This document shows positions 19,161 to 30,452 of a stretch of 64,000 nt of DNA, piece after piece. Source of the stretch: Streptomyces akebiae. Lineage in GTDB: Bacteria; Actinomycetota; Actinomycetes; Streptomycetales; Streptomycetaceae. Position numbers and translations under genes: made by a program. Within the stretch, counting starts at the first letter, position 1, and the number at the start of each line of letters is the position of its first letter. The stretch spans positions 3,348,001 to 3,412,000 of the forward strand of contig NZ_CP080647.1 of the NCBI RefSeq assembly GCF_019599145.1. Direction: 5' to 3'. The notes under the pieces are model-generated. The model was not told the origin of the DNA and did not search any database. It worked only from the letters and a program-made list of their open reading frames with translations.

Positions 19161-19889
19161 GTGTCAGAAAGGCTTCTGCGTCTGGTCGGTACGGCGACGG
19201 TCACGGCCCTCACGGCCGGCGCCCTGCTCACCACGGCCCCCGCACCCGTCATGGCCGCCCCGGCACCGCCCGCCGCCGACACCCCCGCCGACACCGACAC
19301 CGCCGCCGACACCCCCGCCGAGTCCCCCTCCCCCGAGGGCCGCTCGGTCGCCGACCTCCTCACCGATCTGCGACGGCTGCACCGCGAGGCCGAGAAGGCC
19401 GCCGAGGCGTACGGCAGGACCGGCCAGGAGCTCAGGAAACAGCGGGGCGAGGTGGCGAGGCTCGACCACCGGCTCGCGGCGGCCCGCCTCTCCCTGCACG
19501 ACAGCCGGGGCGCGGCCGGCCGACTTGCCCGGCAGCAGTACCAGAACAGCAGCACCGCGCTCTCCCCCTACGTACGGCTGCTGATGAGCCGTGACCCGCA
19601 CCGGGCGCTGGAGCAGGGGCACGTGATCGGACAGGTGGCTCAGGAGCGGGCCGAGACGATCGAGCGCCTGGTCGGCAGCGAACAGGACACCGACACCCTC
19701 GCCCGCAGGGCCCGCGTGGCCCTGGACCGCCAGCTCACCCTCGCGGCCCAGCACAGGAGGGAACACGACACCGCGTCCGACCGCCTGGACGAGATCGAGG
19801 AACTCCTCGCCTCCCTCACCCCGGCCCAGCTGGCCGACCTCAGGAAGGCGGAGGACACCGACGAGCCCGCGCCCGGCCGAAGCCGCTGA
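19161..19889 (+). CDS. Secreted coiled-coil protein
   Basis: A 242-aa protein. The GTG start is placed by a near-perfect GGAGGTGA (19149-19156). A signal peptide (residues 1-32, ending V-M-A-A) is followed by a Thr/Asp/Pro linker with repeated D-T-P-A-D/E units and two long helical coiled-coil stretches (about 63-115 and 150-230). This is the layout of the N-terminal half of NlpC/P60 wall hydrolases (RipA-like), but no catalytic domain follows, so it may be a regulator of wall enzymes or a truncated relative. There is no operon partner. Confidence 0.75.
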   Translation: MSERLLRLVGTATVTALTAGALLTTAPAPVMAAPAPPAADTPADTDTAADTPAESPSPEGRSVADLLTDLRRLHREAEKAAEAYGRTGQELRKQRGEVARLDHRLAAARLSLHDSRGAAGRLARQQYQNSSTALSPYVRLLMSRDPHRALEQGHVIGQVAQERAETIERLVGSEQDTDTLARRARVALDRQLTLAAQHRREHDTASDRLDEIEELLASLTPAQLADLRKAEDTDEPAPGRSR

Positions 19890-19904
19890 GCGCCCCGGGG
19901 CTCG

Positions 19905-19940
19905 CAGGGGCGCGAGGAACGGCGCGAGAAGCCCCACCGG
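19905..19940. repeat. Diverged partial copy of the dispersed intergenic repeat
   Basis: The sequence caggggcgcgaggaacgg and its continuation match the right arm of the element at 17763-17885 with a few changes. It lies just after the secreted coiled-coil gene and before the convergent monooxygenase gene. Confidence 0.6.
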
Positions 19941-20016
19941 GCCCGCGTCCTGCAGCCGTCGAGCACCGGCATGCGGCGAGCCCCGGCATGCGGCGAGCAC
20001 CCCCACGGCGCCCGCC

Positions 20017-21252
20017 CTAAGCTCCCGCGACCTCCGCGAGATACGCGCGGGTCTTCTCCGCCTCGTAGAAGTACCCCTCGAAATCGGCCGGGTCGTCGAA
20101 GCCATTGGCGAATCGATCCGCCACCACCGGCAGCCCCTCGGCCGCCCCGACCAGCTCCATGACGTGCTCGGCCGGCGGAGCCAGCATCGTGTTGGTCCAC
20201 TTGGTGACCGGCCCCGCGATCTGCCAGAACCGCTCGAACGTCCGCCGCATCCACACCTCGTCGAACTCCCCGTCCCCGTGGTCGAGGATCGCCGAGAGGT
20301 ACACGGCCGCGCACTTGGTCGCCGAGTTCGCCCCCTGCCCGGTGAGCGGGTCGTTGGCCACCACGACGTCCCCGGCCCCCAGCACCAGCCCGCCGCTCGG
20401 GAGCCGCCCGACGGGGTGCCGCACGACCGGTGTGTAGCGGCCGGTCAACGCCGCCCCGGGATCCGTCACCCCGACGTCCGCGGCCCGCGCGTACTCCCAG
20501 GGTGTGTACCGCTTCATGAGGTCCAGGGTCAGCGCGAGCTGCCCCTCCGCGTCCCGGACGCCCTCGAAGACGTCGAGCGGGCCGCCGGGCAGGCCCAGCC
20601 AGAAGAGGGCGTCGGCACGCCCGGAGGTGGTGAGGACGGGCTGGACGATGAGTTCGCCGACGCCGGGCACCAGGTTGCAGCGGGCCGCGTCGAACTCCGG
20701 GTGTTCGGGGCGCGGGCCCAGTCCGTGCACGTACACCGCGGCGAGCGCGCGCTGCGGTTCGGTGTAGGGCGAGCGGGCGGCGTCGCGGCGGAACATCCGC
20801 ACCAGTTCGCCCTTGCCCGCCGTGACGAGCACCAGGTCGTACACGCGGGAGAAGTAGTCCAGGTCGGAGACCGCGGCGCCGTGGACGACCAGTTGGCCGC
20901 CCCGCCTGGAGAACGTCTCCATCCAGCCGGCCATCTTCACCCGCTGGTCGACGGCCTGTGCGTAACCGCGCAGCCGGCCGACCCAGTCGACGGCGCGTTG
21001 CCCGTCCGGGCCGGCGACGGAGACTCCGACGCCCTCGATCCTCGGCGCCTGGGGGCCCCAGAAGTCGAGGTCGAGGTCGCGCTCGTGGCGCAGGGCCGAG
21101 TCGAACATGCACTGGGTGGACATGATGCGGCCGGCGCGTATCTCGTCCGGGGTGCGATTGGACATCAGTGTGACCTCGTACCCGTGCGACTGGAGCCCGA
21201 GGGCCAGCTGCAGCCCGGACTGGCCGGCTCCGACGACGAGAATCTTCCGCAT
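20017..21252 (-). CDS. Styrene/indole monooxygenase-like flavoprotein (StyA type)
   Basis: A 411-aa FAD-dependent monooxygenase of the two-component StyA type, with an N-terminal dinucleotide-binding motif V-V-G-A-G-Q-S-G-L-Q-L-A-L-G-L. The middle shows the family's W-G-P-Q-A-P and V-H-G-A-A-V-S-D-L-D-Y patterns, and the C-terminal FAD motif D-P-L-T-G-Q-G-A-N-S-A is present. StyA enzymes epoxidise vinyl arenes or indole using reduced FAD from a separate reductase, and no StyB gene is in the window. The ATG at 21252 follows AGGAG. It begins 53 nt after the conservon GTPase stop on the same strand, so it is probably the last gene of that operon, in the place where other conservons carry a cytochrome P450. 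Confidence 0.88.
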   Translation of the reverse strand: MRKILVVGAGQSGLQLALGLQSHGYEVTLMSNRTPDEIRAGRIMSTQCMFDSALRHERDLDLDFWGPQAPRIEGVGVSVAGPDGQRAVDWVGRLRGYAQAVDQRVKMAGWMETFSRRGGQLVVHGAAVSDLDYFSRVYDLVLVTAGKGELVRMFRRDAARSPYTEPQRALAAVYVHGLGPRPEHPEFDAARCNLVPGVGELIVQPVLTTSGRADALFWLGLPGGPLDVFEGVRDAEGQLALTLDLMKRYTPWEYARAADVGVTDPGAALTGRYTPVVRHPVGRLPSGGLVLGAGDVVVANDPLTGQGANSATKCAAVYLSAILDHGDGEFDEVWMRRTFERFWQIAGPVTKWTNTMLAPPAEHVMELVGAAEGLPVVADRFANGFDDPADFEGYFYEAEKTRAYLAEVAGA

Positions 21253-21305
21253 CCGGACAGGTCTCCTGGTTCGTCCGTGGCGTCCCGTGTCGTCCCGCTC
21301 GGGGA

Positions 21306-22172
21306 CTATTCGGGGCTGAGGGATATCGCGTGGGCGCACAGCGCCAGCAGGGTCTCCATCGCGGAGGCCCGCTTGCGCGCATCCATGATCATGACAGGTA
21401 CATGGTCGGGCACGGTCAGCGCGTCCCGTACGTCCTCGGGCTCGTAGCGCACACTGCCGTCGAACGCGTTGACCGCGACGATGTACGGCAGTCCACAGCT
21501 CTCGAAGTAGTCGAGCGCGGGGAAGCAGTCGCCGAGTCGGCGGGTGTCGGCGAGGACGACCGCGCCGATCGCGCCGCGCACCATGTCGTCCCACATGAAC
21601 CAGAACCGCTCCTGCCCGGGCGTGCCGAACAGGTAGAGGACGAGGTCGTCGTCGAGGGTGATGCGGCCGTAGTCCATGGCCACGGTGGTGGTGAGCTTGT
21701 CCGGTGTCGCGGAGAGGTCGTCCGTGCCGGCGCTGGCCTCGGTCATCAGCGCCTCGGTCCGCAGCGGGGTGATCTCGGAGACCGCGCCGACGAAGGTGGT
21801 CTTGCCGACGCCGAAGCCGCCCGCCACCACGATCTTCGTGGCGATGGGGGCCCGGCTCAGGTCGGACTGCCAGGGCTTCAGCTCCTCCTCGGGCTCCGCG
21901 CCCGGCCCCGCCGGGTCGGCTTCGGCCTCCGCTTCGGCGAGCCGGTCGAGACCGCGCGAGGCGGCCCGGGCGTAGCCCCCGGGCGGGGCCGCGTCGGTGT
22001 CGATGCCGACGCCGTGCGTGCCGAGACCGGCAGGCACGGCGTCCGCGTCGAGACGAGGAGCGCCCGCGTCTATCTCGACGCGGGGGGCGTCGTCGTCGAC
22101 GCCCGGGGTGACGCCGGCCGGGGCGTCGGGGTTGACGCCGGCCGAGGCGGCGTCAGAGACGGCGGAGTCCAC
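21306..22172 (-). CDS. cvnD: Conservon GTPase (CvnD)
   Basis: A 288-aa small-GTPase-like protein. The Ras-type core starts near residue 105: P-loop G-G-F-G-V-G-K-T-T and G-T-P-G-Q-E-R-F as switch II. The N-A-F-D replaces the N-K-x-D guanine motif, as is usual for this family. The first about 95 residues are an Asp/Ala/Pro-rich extension absent from most CvnD proteins (about 190-200 aa). The start (GTG at 22172) overlaps the cvnC stop by 20 nt, as in other conservons. CvnD cycles with the roadblock protein and kinase of the same operon to relay a membrane signal that affects development or antibiotic production in Streptomyces. The signal for this copy is unknown. Confidence 0.9.
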   Translation of the reverse strand: MDSAVSDAASAGVNPDAPAGVTPGVDDDAPRVEIDAGAPRLDADAVPAGLGTHGVGIDTDAAPPGGYARAASRGLDRLAEAEAEADPAGPGAEPEEELKPWQSDLSRAPIATKIVVAGGFGVGKTTFVGAVSEITPLRTEALMTEASAGTDDLSATPDKLTTTVAMDYGRITLDDDLVLYLFGTPGQERFWFMWDDMVRGAIGAVVLADTRRLGDCFPALDYFESCGLPYIVAVNAFDGSVRYEPEDVRDALTVPDHVPVMIMDARKRASAMETLLALCAHAISLSPE

Positions 22173-22647
22173 TCAGCACCCTTTCCAGCAGAGCGCGGTC
22201 CGGCTGTCCCGGTCCGTGACCTGTTCCGTACACACGGATCTTTCCCTGGTCCGCGAGATCGCTGAGGAGGACGCGGACCACACCGAGCGGCATCTTCAGC
22301 AGCGCGGCGATCTCCGCCACCGTCCGCATACGGCGGCAGAGTTCGACGATGGCCCGCATCTCGGGCATCACCTTGGTGTTGAGTGAACCATTCGCCAACT
22401 TCGGCCGCTCCGCCGGGGCTTCGAGTACGGCGACGAACGTCTCCACGAGCAGGACGTGGCCGAAGCGGGTGCGGCCCCCGGTGAGCGAGTAAGGGCGTAC
22501 GCGGGCGGGTTTGCGGTCGCCGCCACGCACGGGCAGCCTGTTCGCGCCCTTGGAGCCCTTCGCGCCCGCCGCCCCGTGCGGCACGGCCGTCCTCTTCACC
22601 GGGCCGGACTCGGGGGCGCGCGGCCTGCTCTTCCTCGGGCCGCTCAT
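22153..22647 (-). CDS. cvnC: Conservon DUF742 protein (CvnC)
   Basis: A 164-aa DUF742 protein. After a basic, Gly/Lys-rich N-terminus there is R-V-R-P-Y-S-L-T-G-G-R-T, the family hallmark, then a winged-helix-like region (T-V-A-E-I-A-A-L-L-K-M-P-L-G-V-V-R-V-L-L-S-D-L). It overlaps cvnB by 4 nt and cvnD by 20 nt. It is thought to interact with the other Cvn proteins at the membrane. Direct DNA binding is possible from the fold but not shown. Confidence 0.9.
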   Translation of the reverse strand: MSGPRKSRPRAPESGPVKRTAVPHGAAGAKGSKGANRLPVRGGDRKPARVRPYSLTGGRTRFGHVLLVETFVAVLEAPAERPKLANGSLNTKVMPEMRAIVELCRRMRTVAEIAALLKMPLGVVRVLLSDLADQGKIRVYGTGHGPGQPDRALLERVLSGLRRL

Positions 22648-23165
22648 CGACGGCTCCCGGCCGCCTCGGTCTCCCGCTGGGACTCGGCCTCCAGGGACTT
22701 GCGCAGTTCGCTGCGGAGTTCCGGGGTGAGGACATGGCCGGCGCGGCCGACGAAGAGCGCCATGTGGTAGGCCACCACGCTCATGTCGCAGTCCGGGGAG
22801 CCGTGCACCCCGAGCAGCGAGCCGTCGCTGATGGACATCACGAAGAGGCTGCCCTCGGCCATCGCGACCATCGTCTGCTTGACGCCGCCGAACTCCATCA
22901 GTTTGGCGGCGCCGATGGTGAGGCTGCCGATGCCGGAGACGATGGTGGCCAGGTCGGCGGCGGAGCCCCGCGGGCCCTGCGGCCGCTCTTCCCGGGCCTC
23001 GCGGGCCTCGGCGTTTCTGCCGGGGTCGGAGGAGAGCAGGAGCAGGCCGTCGGAGGAGACCACCGCGACCGACAGCAGCCCCGGCACCTCCTCCACCAGG
23101 TTGGTCAGGAGCCAGTGCAGGTTGCGGGCTTCACTGCTCAGTCCGAAGGTAATGGGCGCGGTCAA
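22644..23165 (-). CDS. cvnB: Conservon roadblock/LC7 protein (CvnB)
   Basis: A 173-aa roadblock/LC7 domain protein: L-L-x-N-L-V-E-E-V-P-G-L-L-S-V-A-V-V-S-S-D-G-L near the N-terminus, then G-x-G-S-L-T-I-G-A-A and the S-D-G-S-L-L-G-V strand. Such proteins resemble MglB and act as GTPase partners, here for CvnD. A charged insert (A-R-E-A-R-E-E-R) loosens one loop. It overlaps cvnA by 4 nt (ATGA) and cvnC by 4 nt. Confidence 0.92.
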   Translation of the reverse strand: MTAPITFGLSSEARNLHWLLTNLVEEVPGLLSVAVVSSDGLLLLSSDPGRNAEAREAREERPQGPRGSAADLATIVSGIGSLTIGAAKLMEFGGVKQTMVAMAEGSLFVMSISDGSLLGVHGSPDCDMSVVAYHMALFVGRAGHVLTPELRSELRKSLEAESQRETEAAGSRR

Positions 23166-26134
23166 CTGCTTTCCTCCTCGGAAGTGCCCCCCGTGGTGTC
23201 AACTGCCTCTGTCCGGTACTCATGGGGCACGGGCATCCGTGTCTCACCCGACTGCTCGGCGATCTCCGCCTCGACGTCGCGCCGCCCCTCCCTGGCCCCC
23301 TGGTGGAACCCGCCGAGCCGACGGCGCAGTTCCTCGGCGTTCACGCCGCCCACCCGTGGCCGGGGGGTCGTGGGTGCCGGCGCGGTGATCCTGGGCGTCC
23401 GCTTGGGCAGGCCCTTGTCGGTGAGGCGCGGGGTCGGTTCACCCCGTGGCCCCTCCGTGCCGGCCCGTGACACCTCGGTCGCGCCCGCCGTGTTCCCCTC
23501 GTCGGCGGCCCGCTCATGGGTGTCGGATTCGCCCGGGTAGGGGGCGTCCCCGTCGGTGTCGGTGTCGGTGTCGGTGTCGTGAGCGGCGAAGCCCTCGTCG
23601 CTCTCCTCGTCGGCGCCCTTCCCCGGGGTCACCGGAGCGAAGAGCTCCATCGTCGTCTCGGACACGGACTCGGCCCCGGACGCGGGTCCGGCTCCGGCCC
23701 CGGTGTCGGGGCCGGATGCGGCCTCGGTGTCGGGGCCGGATGCGGCCTCGGTGTCGGGGCCGGATGCGGCCTCGGGTTCGTCGTCTTCCGGTACGACGCT
23801 CCCGGCGGCCTCTGCGGCGTCGGCGGCCGTCCCCACGGCCTCCCTCGCCTGAAGTGCCCGCTCGGCCGCCTCGATGAGCGGGTCGCCGTCGCCCGCGGGC
23901 TCGCGTACGGCGACGGATCGGCCGGGCAGGACGTTCGAGTTGGCCTCGGCGTCGGCGCCCGGCAGCGAGAACTGGGGCGTGACGGAGACCGGTGTTCCCA
24001 CGGGCACGGCGGGCGTGGGGGCCAGCAGCGCCTTGGGCAGGACGACGACCGCGGCGGTGCCGCCCGAGCCGTGCGGCTGGAGCCGGACGGGCAGGCCGAG
24101 CCGGTGGGCAAGGCGGGCCACGACGTACAGGCCGAGGCCGAGGCCCTCGCCGTCCTCCTGCTCGTAGGGCGCCTCGGGGTCGAAGTCGGTGAGGCGGGAG
24201 TTGAGCCGGGCGAGCCGCTCGGGGGCGACCCCGATACCGCCGTCCTGCACGGAGAGGGTGATCTCGCCGTTCTCCATCAGCCAGCCGGTGACCTCGACGG
24301 ACATCTCCGGCGGCGAGAACGACGTGCCGTTCTCCAGGAGTTCCGCGAGGAGGTGGCTGAGGTCGTCGGCGGCGAACCCGGCGACGTGCGCGCCCGGCGG
24401 CAGCGCGGCGATGCGGACGCGTTCGTACCGCTCGATCTCGCTGACCGCGGCGCGGACGACGTCGACGAGCGGGACGGGCCCGGCGTGGTGCTGAACGTGC
24501 TCGTGACCGGCCAGCACGAGGAGGTTCTCGCTGTGGCGGCGCATGACGGTCGCGAAGTGGTCGAGCTTGAAGAGGGTGGCGAGCCGGTCGGGGTCCTGCT
24601 CGCGCTCCTCCATGGACTCGATGACGGCGAGCTGCCGCTCGACGAGGCCGAGGGTGCGCAGCGCGAGGTTCACGAACGTGGCGTGGACGCTGTGCTGGAC
24701 CTTCGTCAGATGGGCCGTCGCCTCGGCGAGTTCGGCGCGCAGCCGGTCGCGGTCGTCGGCCATGGTCTGGCGCTGGCCGATGAGGTGCTTGCGGTCGCCC
24801 TCCAGGGGCGCGAGCCGCTCGTGCAGGGCGAGGGCATGCGCGTGGAGCGCGTTGACCGAGCGCACGACCTGGGCGAACTCGTCGTTGCGGCCGGTGAACT
24901 TGACCGGTTCCTCGTTCGCCGGGTCGCCGGCGACCCGGGCGGAGCCGATGCGCAGCACCGCGAGCGGGCGGGTGAGGGAACGGGCCATGCCGGTGGCCAC
25001 ACCGACGGCCAGCAGCATCAGGGCGCCGAGGACGGCGACCCTGATCTCCAGCGCGGTGACGTCCTCGTCGCGCAGCTGGGCGAGGTCCTTGGTGCGCCGG
25101 TCGTAGAGGGAGGACTCGGCGCCGCGCATCAGGTCCACGCGGGCGGAGAGGGCCGCGCCGACCTTCTCCGCGCTGGTGCCCGCCTCGCTGCCGGAGAGCG
25201 TGGGCTGGTCGGTGAGGTCCGCCAGGTACTCGTCGGCGGCGTCGGCCTCGGGGCCGGTGACCGTGGCGTCGTAGGAGGAGCGTCCGGCGGCGGGCGCGGT
25301 CTCGCGGAAGTGGGCGAGGGCGGCGTCGGAACGGACGCGGGCCTGCTGGGCGACGGCGGTGAGGGCGTCGCGCTGCTTCTCGTCGGCGGCCGAGGCGCCG
25401 GTCGTGGTGGTGGGCAGTCCGGTGGTGGGGTCGATGACCGTCTGAGTGGTCGTCGGGACGCTGAGCGCGGCGACGAGCAGCCCCCGGGCGGCGGCGGCCT
25501 GCTGGACTGCTGTGTCGAGTTCGGCGAGGGCGTAGGCGCCGCCGCCCGCGCGTGGCGGCAGCTCGGCGGCCAGTTCCTCGGCGAGGGCGTGGAGCTCGGT
25601 GACGACGGCGGTGTACGCCGTGTGCGCCTCCAGAGCGGTGCTCTTCCCGGAGAGCGCCGATTCCCGCACGCCGGCGATGGAGGCGATGTCCTCGCGCAGA
25701 GCGGCGGAGGTGTCGGTGTCGGCGCTCAGCTCCTCGGCCTGGGTGTCGACCCGGTCACTGCGCTGTTCGCTGGGCGCGGCCGACTTGGGGCGCCCGGCGG
25801 CGATGTACGCGGTGACCTCGTCCCGCTCGTCCGCGAGCGCGTGCGCGAGGGTGAGTGCCTCCTGGGTCTGCTCGGCGAGCGTGACGAGGCTCTGGGTCTC
25901 GTGCAGTTGCTCCGAGGCGGCGAGGATCGAAGGTGCCCCGGCGCCCGCTATGGCGGCGGCCACGACGGCCACGGCGACGATGAGCCGGTTGCGTACGTGC
26001 GCCTTCCGCCCGGTGCCGACGGCCGGGGCCCCGGACTGTGCCGTCCCCTGCTGGTTCGGGGAGGCCGCCGAGGCCTTCGAGGCTGCCTGCTTGCCTGCGC
26101 GCCGAGGCCGCGTCTTCTGCACCGGTGCTCGCAT
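23162..26134 (-). CDS. cvnA: Conservon membrane histidine kinase-like protein (CvnA)
   Basis: A 990-aa sensor. The first membrane helix (about 50-70) precedes an extracytoplasmic helical domain of the nitrate/nitrite-sensor type (about 75-365). A second helix (V-L-G-A-L-M-L-L-A-V-G-V-A) is followed by HAMP and an ATPase domain with L-L-A-E-L-L-E-N-G-T-S-F-S-P, D-G-G-I-G-V and G-L-G-L-G-L-Y-V-V. A canonical H-E-L-R-T box is absent, as is normal for CvnA. The last 250 residues are disordered and carry 8-residue E-A-A-S-G-P-D-T repeats and an Asp-Thr run. It starts the operon cvnA-B-C-D-monooxygenase. The ATG at 26134 has a poor ribosome site, so the start is less certain. Confidence 0.9.
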   Translation of the reverse strand: MRAPVQKTRPRRAGKQAASKASAASPNQQGTAQSGAPAVGTGRKAHVRNRLIVAVAVVAAAIAGAGAPSILAASEQLHETQSLVTLAEQTQEALTLAHALADERDEVTAYIAAGRPKSAAPSEQRSDRVDTQAEELSADTDTSAALREDIASIAGVRESALSGKSTALEAHTAYTAVVTELHALAEELAAELPPRAGGGAYALAELDTAVQQAAAARGLLVAALSVPTTTQTVIDPTTGLPTTTTGASAADEKQRDALTAVAQQARVRSDAALAHFRETAPAAGRSSYDATVTGPEADAADEYLADLTDQPTLSGSEAGTSAEKVGAALSARVDLMRGAESSLYDRRTKDLAQLRDEDVTALEIRVAVLGALMLLAVGVATGMARSLTRPLAVLRIGSARVAGDPANEEPVKFTGRNDEFAQVVRSVNALHAHALALHERLAPLEGDRKHLIGQRQTMADDRDRLRAELAEATAHLTKVQHSVHATFVNLALRTLGLVERQLAVIESMEEREQDPDRLATLFKLDHFATVMRRHSENLLVLAGHEHVQHHAGPVPLVDVVRAAVSEIERYERVRIAALPPGAHVAGFAADDLSHLLAELLENGTSFSPPEMSVEVTGWLMENGEITLSVQDGGIGVAPERLARLNSRLTDFDPEAPYEQEDGEGLGLGLYVVARLAHRLGLPVRLQPHGSGGTAAVVVLPKALLAPTPAVPVGTPVSVTPQFSLPGADAEANSNVLPGRSVAVREPAGDGDPLIEAAERALQAREAVGTAADAAEAAGSVVPEDDEPEAASGPDTEAASGPDTEAASGPDTGAGAGPASGAESVSETTMELFAPVTPGKGADEESDEGFAAHDTDTDTDTDGDAPYPGESDTHERAADEGNTAGATEVSRAGTEGPRGEPTPRLTDKGLPKRTPRITAPAPTTPRPRVGGVNAEELRRRLGGFHQGAREGRRDVEAEIAEQSGETRMPVPHEYRTEAVDTTGGTSEEESS
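23701..23772. repeat. Three perfect 24-bp tandem repeats inside cvnA
   Basis: The units at 23701-23724, 23725-23748 and 23749-23772 are identical and add an 8-residue E-A-A-S-G-P-D-T-type repeat to the tail of CvnA. A hexamer run (gtgtcg) at about 23554-23580 encodes an Asp-Thr run in the same tail. Being in frame, copy-number change would only alter tail length. Confidence 0.95.
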
Positions 26135-26499
26135 TCCTGACTCGTGTACCCATTAGCCCGGGTGACGATCCGTCAACTCGTCAAATCTGGCCGTCCCCCC
26201 GGTACGGCTCCCGACCCTCCCAGTGCCGGTGGGCAGTGGTCCCGCATCATCGGTCCCGCCACCCGAAGGAGTGAACATCCCCGAGGAGTTGGCGGGCAAG
26301 TTCCCCCGGCTCGTGCCGATGCCCCCCGCAGCGGGCCGGTTGGACGTCGGCGACGCGCTTTGACAGTATTCGCCGCCGCGCTTCACCGCTCACGATCATT
26401 CCATGCCAAACCCGGCGGCCCGCCTGGAGGGTCCGGGTCGTACGGCGACCGTTGTCGGCCTTTCACGGATCTTGTGGCGGGCTCGTGCAGACTGGCCGA
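26135..26499. other. Gene-free gap between cvnA and the PP2C-like gene
   Basis: A 365-nt divergent intergenic region that should hold promoters for both the conservon operon and the phosphatase-like gene. Base composition drops locally (26345-26400). I see no convincing -35/-10 pair, no large palindrome and no RNA gene. Confidence 0.6.
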
Positions 26500-27285
26500 A
26501 TGCGCACGGAACTCGTCTCGGAACCCGGCGATCCCCGTCGCCCCAACGAGGACTTCGCGTCGGTGGCCCTGCCCGCGGGGGGACAGGGCGGCGCCCTCGT
26601 CCTCCTCGACGGCGTGACCCCGCCGCCCGACGGCTACGGCTGTCGACATTCGGTCGCATGGTTCACTTCCCGCCTCGGCGGCACCCTGACCGAACTGTCC
26701 GTTTCGGAGCGGGATTCGCCGTTGCCCGACGTGCTCTCACAGGCCATTTCTCGTACCGCCCGGGCCCACGCCCAAACCTGTGACCTTTCTCACCCGCGAA
26801 CCCCACAGGCCACGGTGGTCCTCGCCCGCTGGTCGCAAGCGGCCGTGGAGTACCTGGTGTTGTCGGACTCGGCCCTGCTGTTCGAGCGGCCGGACGGCGC
26901 GGTGACGGCCGTGCTGGACGACCGGCTCTCCCGGCTGCCCCGGGCCTCGTTGGCGACGGCCGCGATCGCCGACTCGACGGTGCGGAACAAGGAGGGCGGG
27001 TTCTGGACGGCGGCCGCCGATCCGGCCGTGGCCGCGCGGGCGGTGACGGGAACCGTCCCCCGCGAGGAGGTCCGCGCACTGGCCGCGTTGACGGACGGGG
27101 CGGGCCGTTGGGTGGAGACGTTCCGCGAGGGCGACTGGGCGGACTGCCTCACCCTCGTCCGCAAGACGGGGGCACGGGGGCTGGTGCAGCGGGTGCGGGA
27201 GCTGGAAGCCACCGATGTGGAGCGGGAGTTCCTGGGCCGCGCCAAGACGCACGACGACGCGAGCGTGGTGTTCGTGGAGTGGTGA
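26500..27285 (+). CDS. PP2C-like protein phosphatase domain protein
   Basis: A 261-aa protein with the PP2C skeleton: R-x-N-E-D at the N-terminus, a V-L-L-D-G-V-T strand (metal-binding Asp-Gly), a central D-S-A-L-L-F strand, T-D-G-A-G-R (the second Asp) and a C-terminal T-H-D-D-A-S-V-V-F-V-E. Spacing is shorter and some ligands differ from standard PP2C, so activity is likely but not certain. The ATG at 26500 is chosen, because the open 16 codons upstream have no ribosome site. It is divergent from the conservon and convergent with MarR. It could reverse a Ser/Thr kinase, but no partner is nearby. Confidence 0.75.
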   Translation: MRTELVSEPGDPRRPNEDFASVALPAGGQGGALVLLDGVTPPPDGYGCRHSVAWFTSRLGGTLTELSVSERDSPLPDVLSQAISRTARAHAQTCDLSHPRTPQATVVLARWSQAAVEYLVLSDSALLFERPDGAVTAVLDDRLSRLPRASLATAAIADSTVRNKEGGFWTAAADPAVAARAVTGTVPREEVRALAALTDGAGRWVETFREGDWADCLTLVRKTGARGLVQRVRELEATDVEREFLGRAKTHDDASVVFVEW

Positions 27286-27336
27286 GCGACTCCTCCGGGT
27301 GACGGGCCCCCCGCCCACGAGTGGCGCTTCGGCCGC

Positions 27337-27858
27337 TCAGCTCTCCACACCGCGGTTCAGCTGGTGCAGCAGACGCGCGAGCTCGGCCACCTCGTCCCGG
27401 TCCCAGCCGGCGAGTTGCCGCACGTAGGCGACCCGGCGGGCGTCCCGGACCGCACGGAAGCGGGCCCGGCCCTCCTCCGTGAGATGGACGAGCCAGGCAC
27501 GCCCGTCGGCGGGGTCGGGCTCGCGGGCGATGAGGCCGAGGTGTTCCAGGGCGCGGAGCTGACGGGACATGGTGGCCTTGCCGACGCCGATGTAGGCGGC
27601 GAGTTCGGTGGCGCGCAGGCGACCGGCCTCGTCGAGGCGGGCGAGGAGACCGTAGGCGGCGGACTCCAGGTCGGGGTGGACGGCCCGGGCCATCTCCCCG
27701 GACTTGGCACGGGCGCGCCGCAGCAGGACCGTCAGTTCTCGCTCCAGTGCCAGGAACGCCTGGTCCATGCCGGCCGCCGGCATGCCGGTCGCGACACCGC
27801 CGCCGGCCCCGACACCGCCGTCGCCGCCTCCGTCGCCGTTTCCGCCCTCGTCGTGCAC
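27337..27858 (-). CDS. MarR-family transcriptional regulator
   Basis: A 173-aa winged-helix regulator. The DNA-binding core is R-A-T-E-L-A-A-Y-I-G-V-G-K-A-T-M-S-R-Q-L followed by L-E-x-L-G-L-I-A-R-E-P-D-P-x-D-G-R-A-W-L-V-x-L-T, the classic MarR recognition helix and wing. The first about 30 residues are Gly/Asp-rich and unusual. The GTG at 27858 is kept because AGGAG lies 7 nt upstream. Met31 would give a more standard length. The ligand and targets are unknown. Confidence 0.88.
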   Translation of the reverse strand: MHDEGGNGDGGGDGGVGAGGGVATGMPAAGMDQAFLALERELTVLLRRARAKSGEMARAVHPDLESAAYGLLARLDEAGRLRATELAAYIGVGKATMSRQLRALEHLGLIAREPDPADGRAWLVHLTEEGRARFRAVRDARRVAYVRQLAGWDRDEVAELARLLHQLNRGVES

Positions 27859-27948
27859 GTCAGCGCTCCTGCTTTCCGATTCCGGGTTCCTGAAGGTTCT
27901 CGCCGACTCCGCTTCGCGGGCAGCGCCGTTCAGTATTTCGCAGGCGGG

Positions 27949-27987
27949 AGCGGACGGTGACCGCCGCGCGGGCGGTCACCGTCCGCT
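27949..27987 (-). terminator. Strong hairpin downstream of lon
   Basis: Perfect 17-bp arms (27949-27965 and 27971-27987) enclose a 5-nt loop (gcgcg). It begins 42 nt after the lon stop and has no U-tract, which is usual for Streptomyces terminators. It could also work for the opposite strand. Confidence 0.75.
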
Positions 27988-28028
27988 CAGGGAACGGTCC
28001 GGGTCGGCTGCGGGTGTCGCCCCGGCGC

Positions 28029-30431
<2,403 letters not shown>

Positions 30432-30452
30432 GATCTCTCCCTCGGCAGTCAA

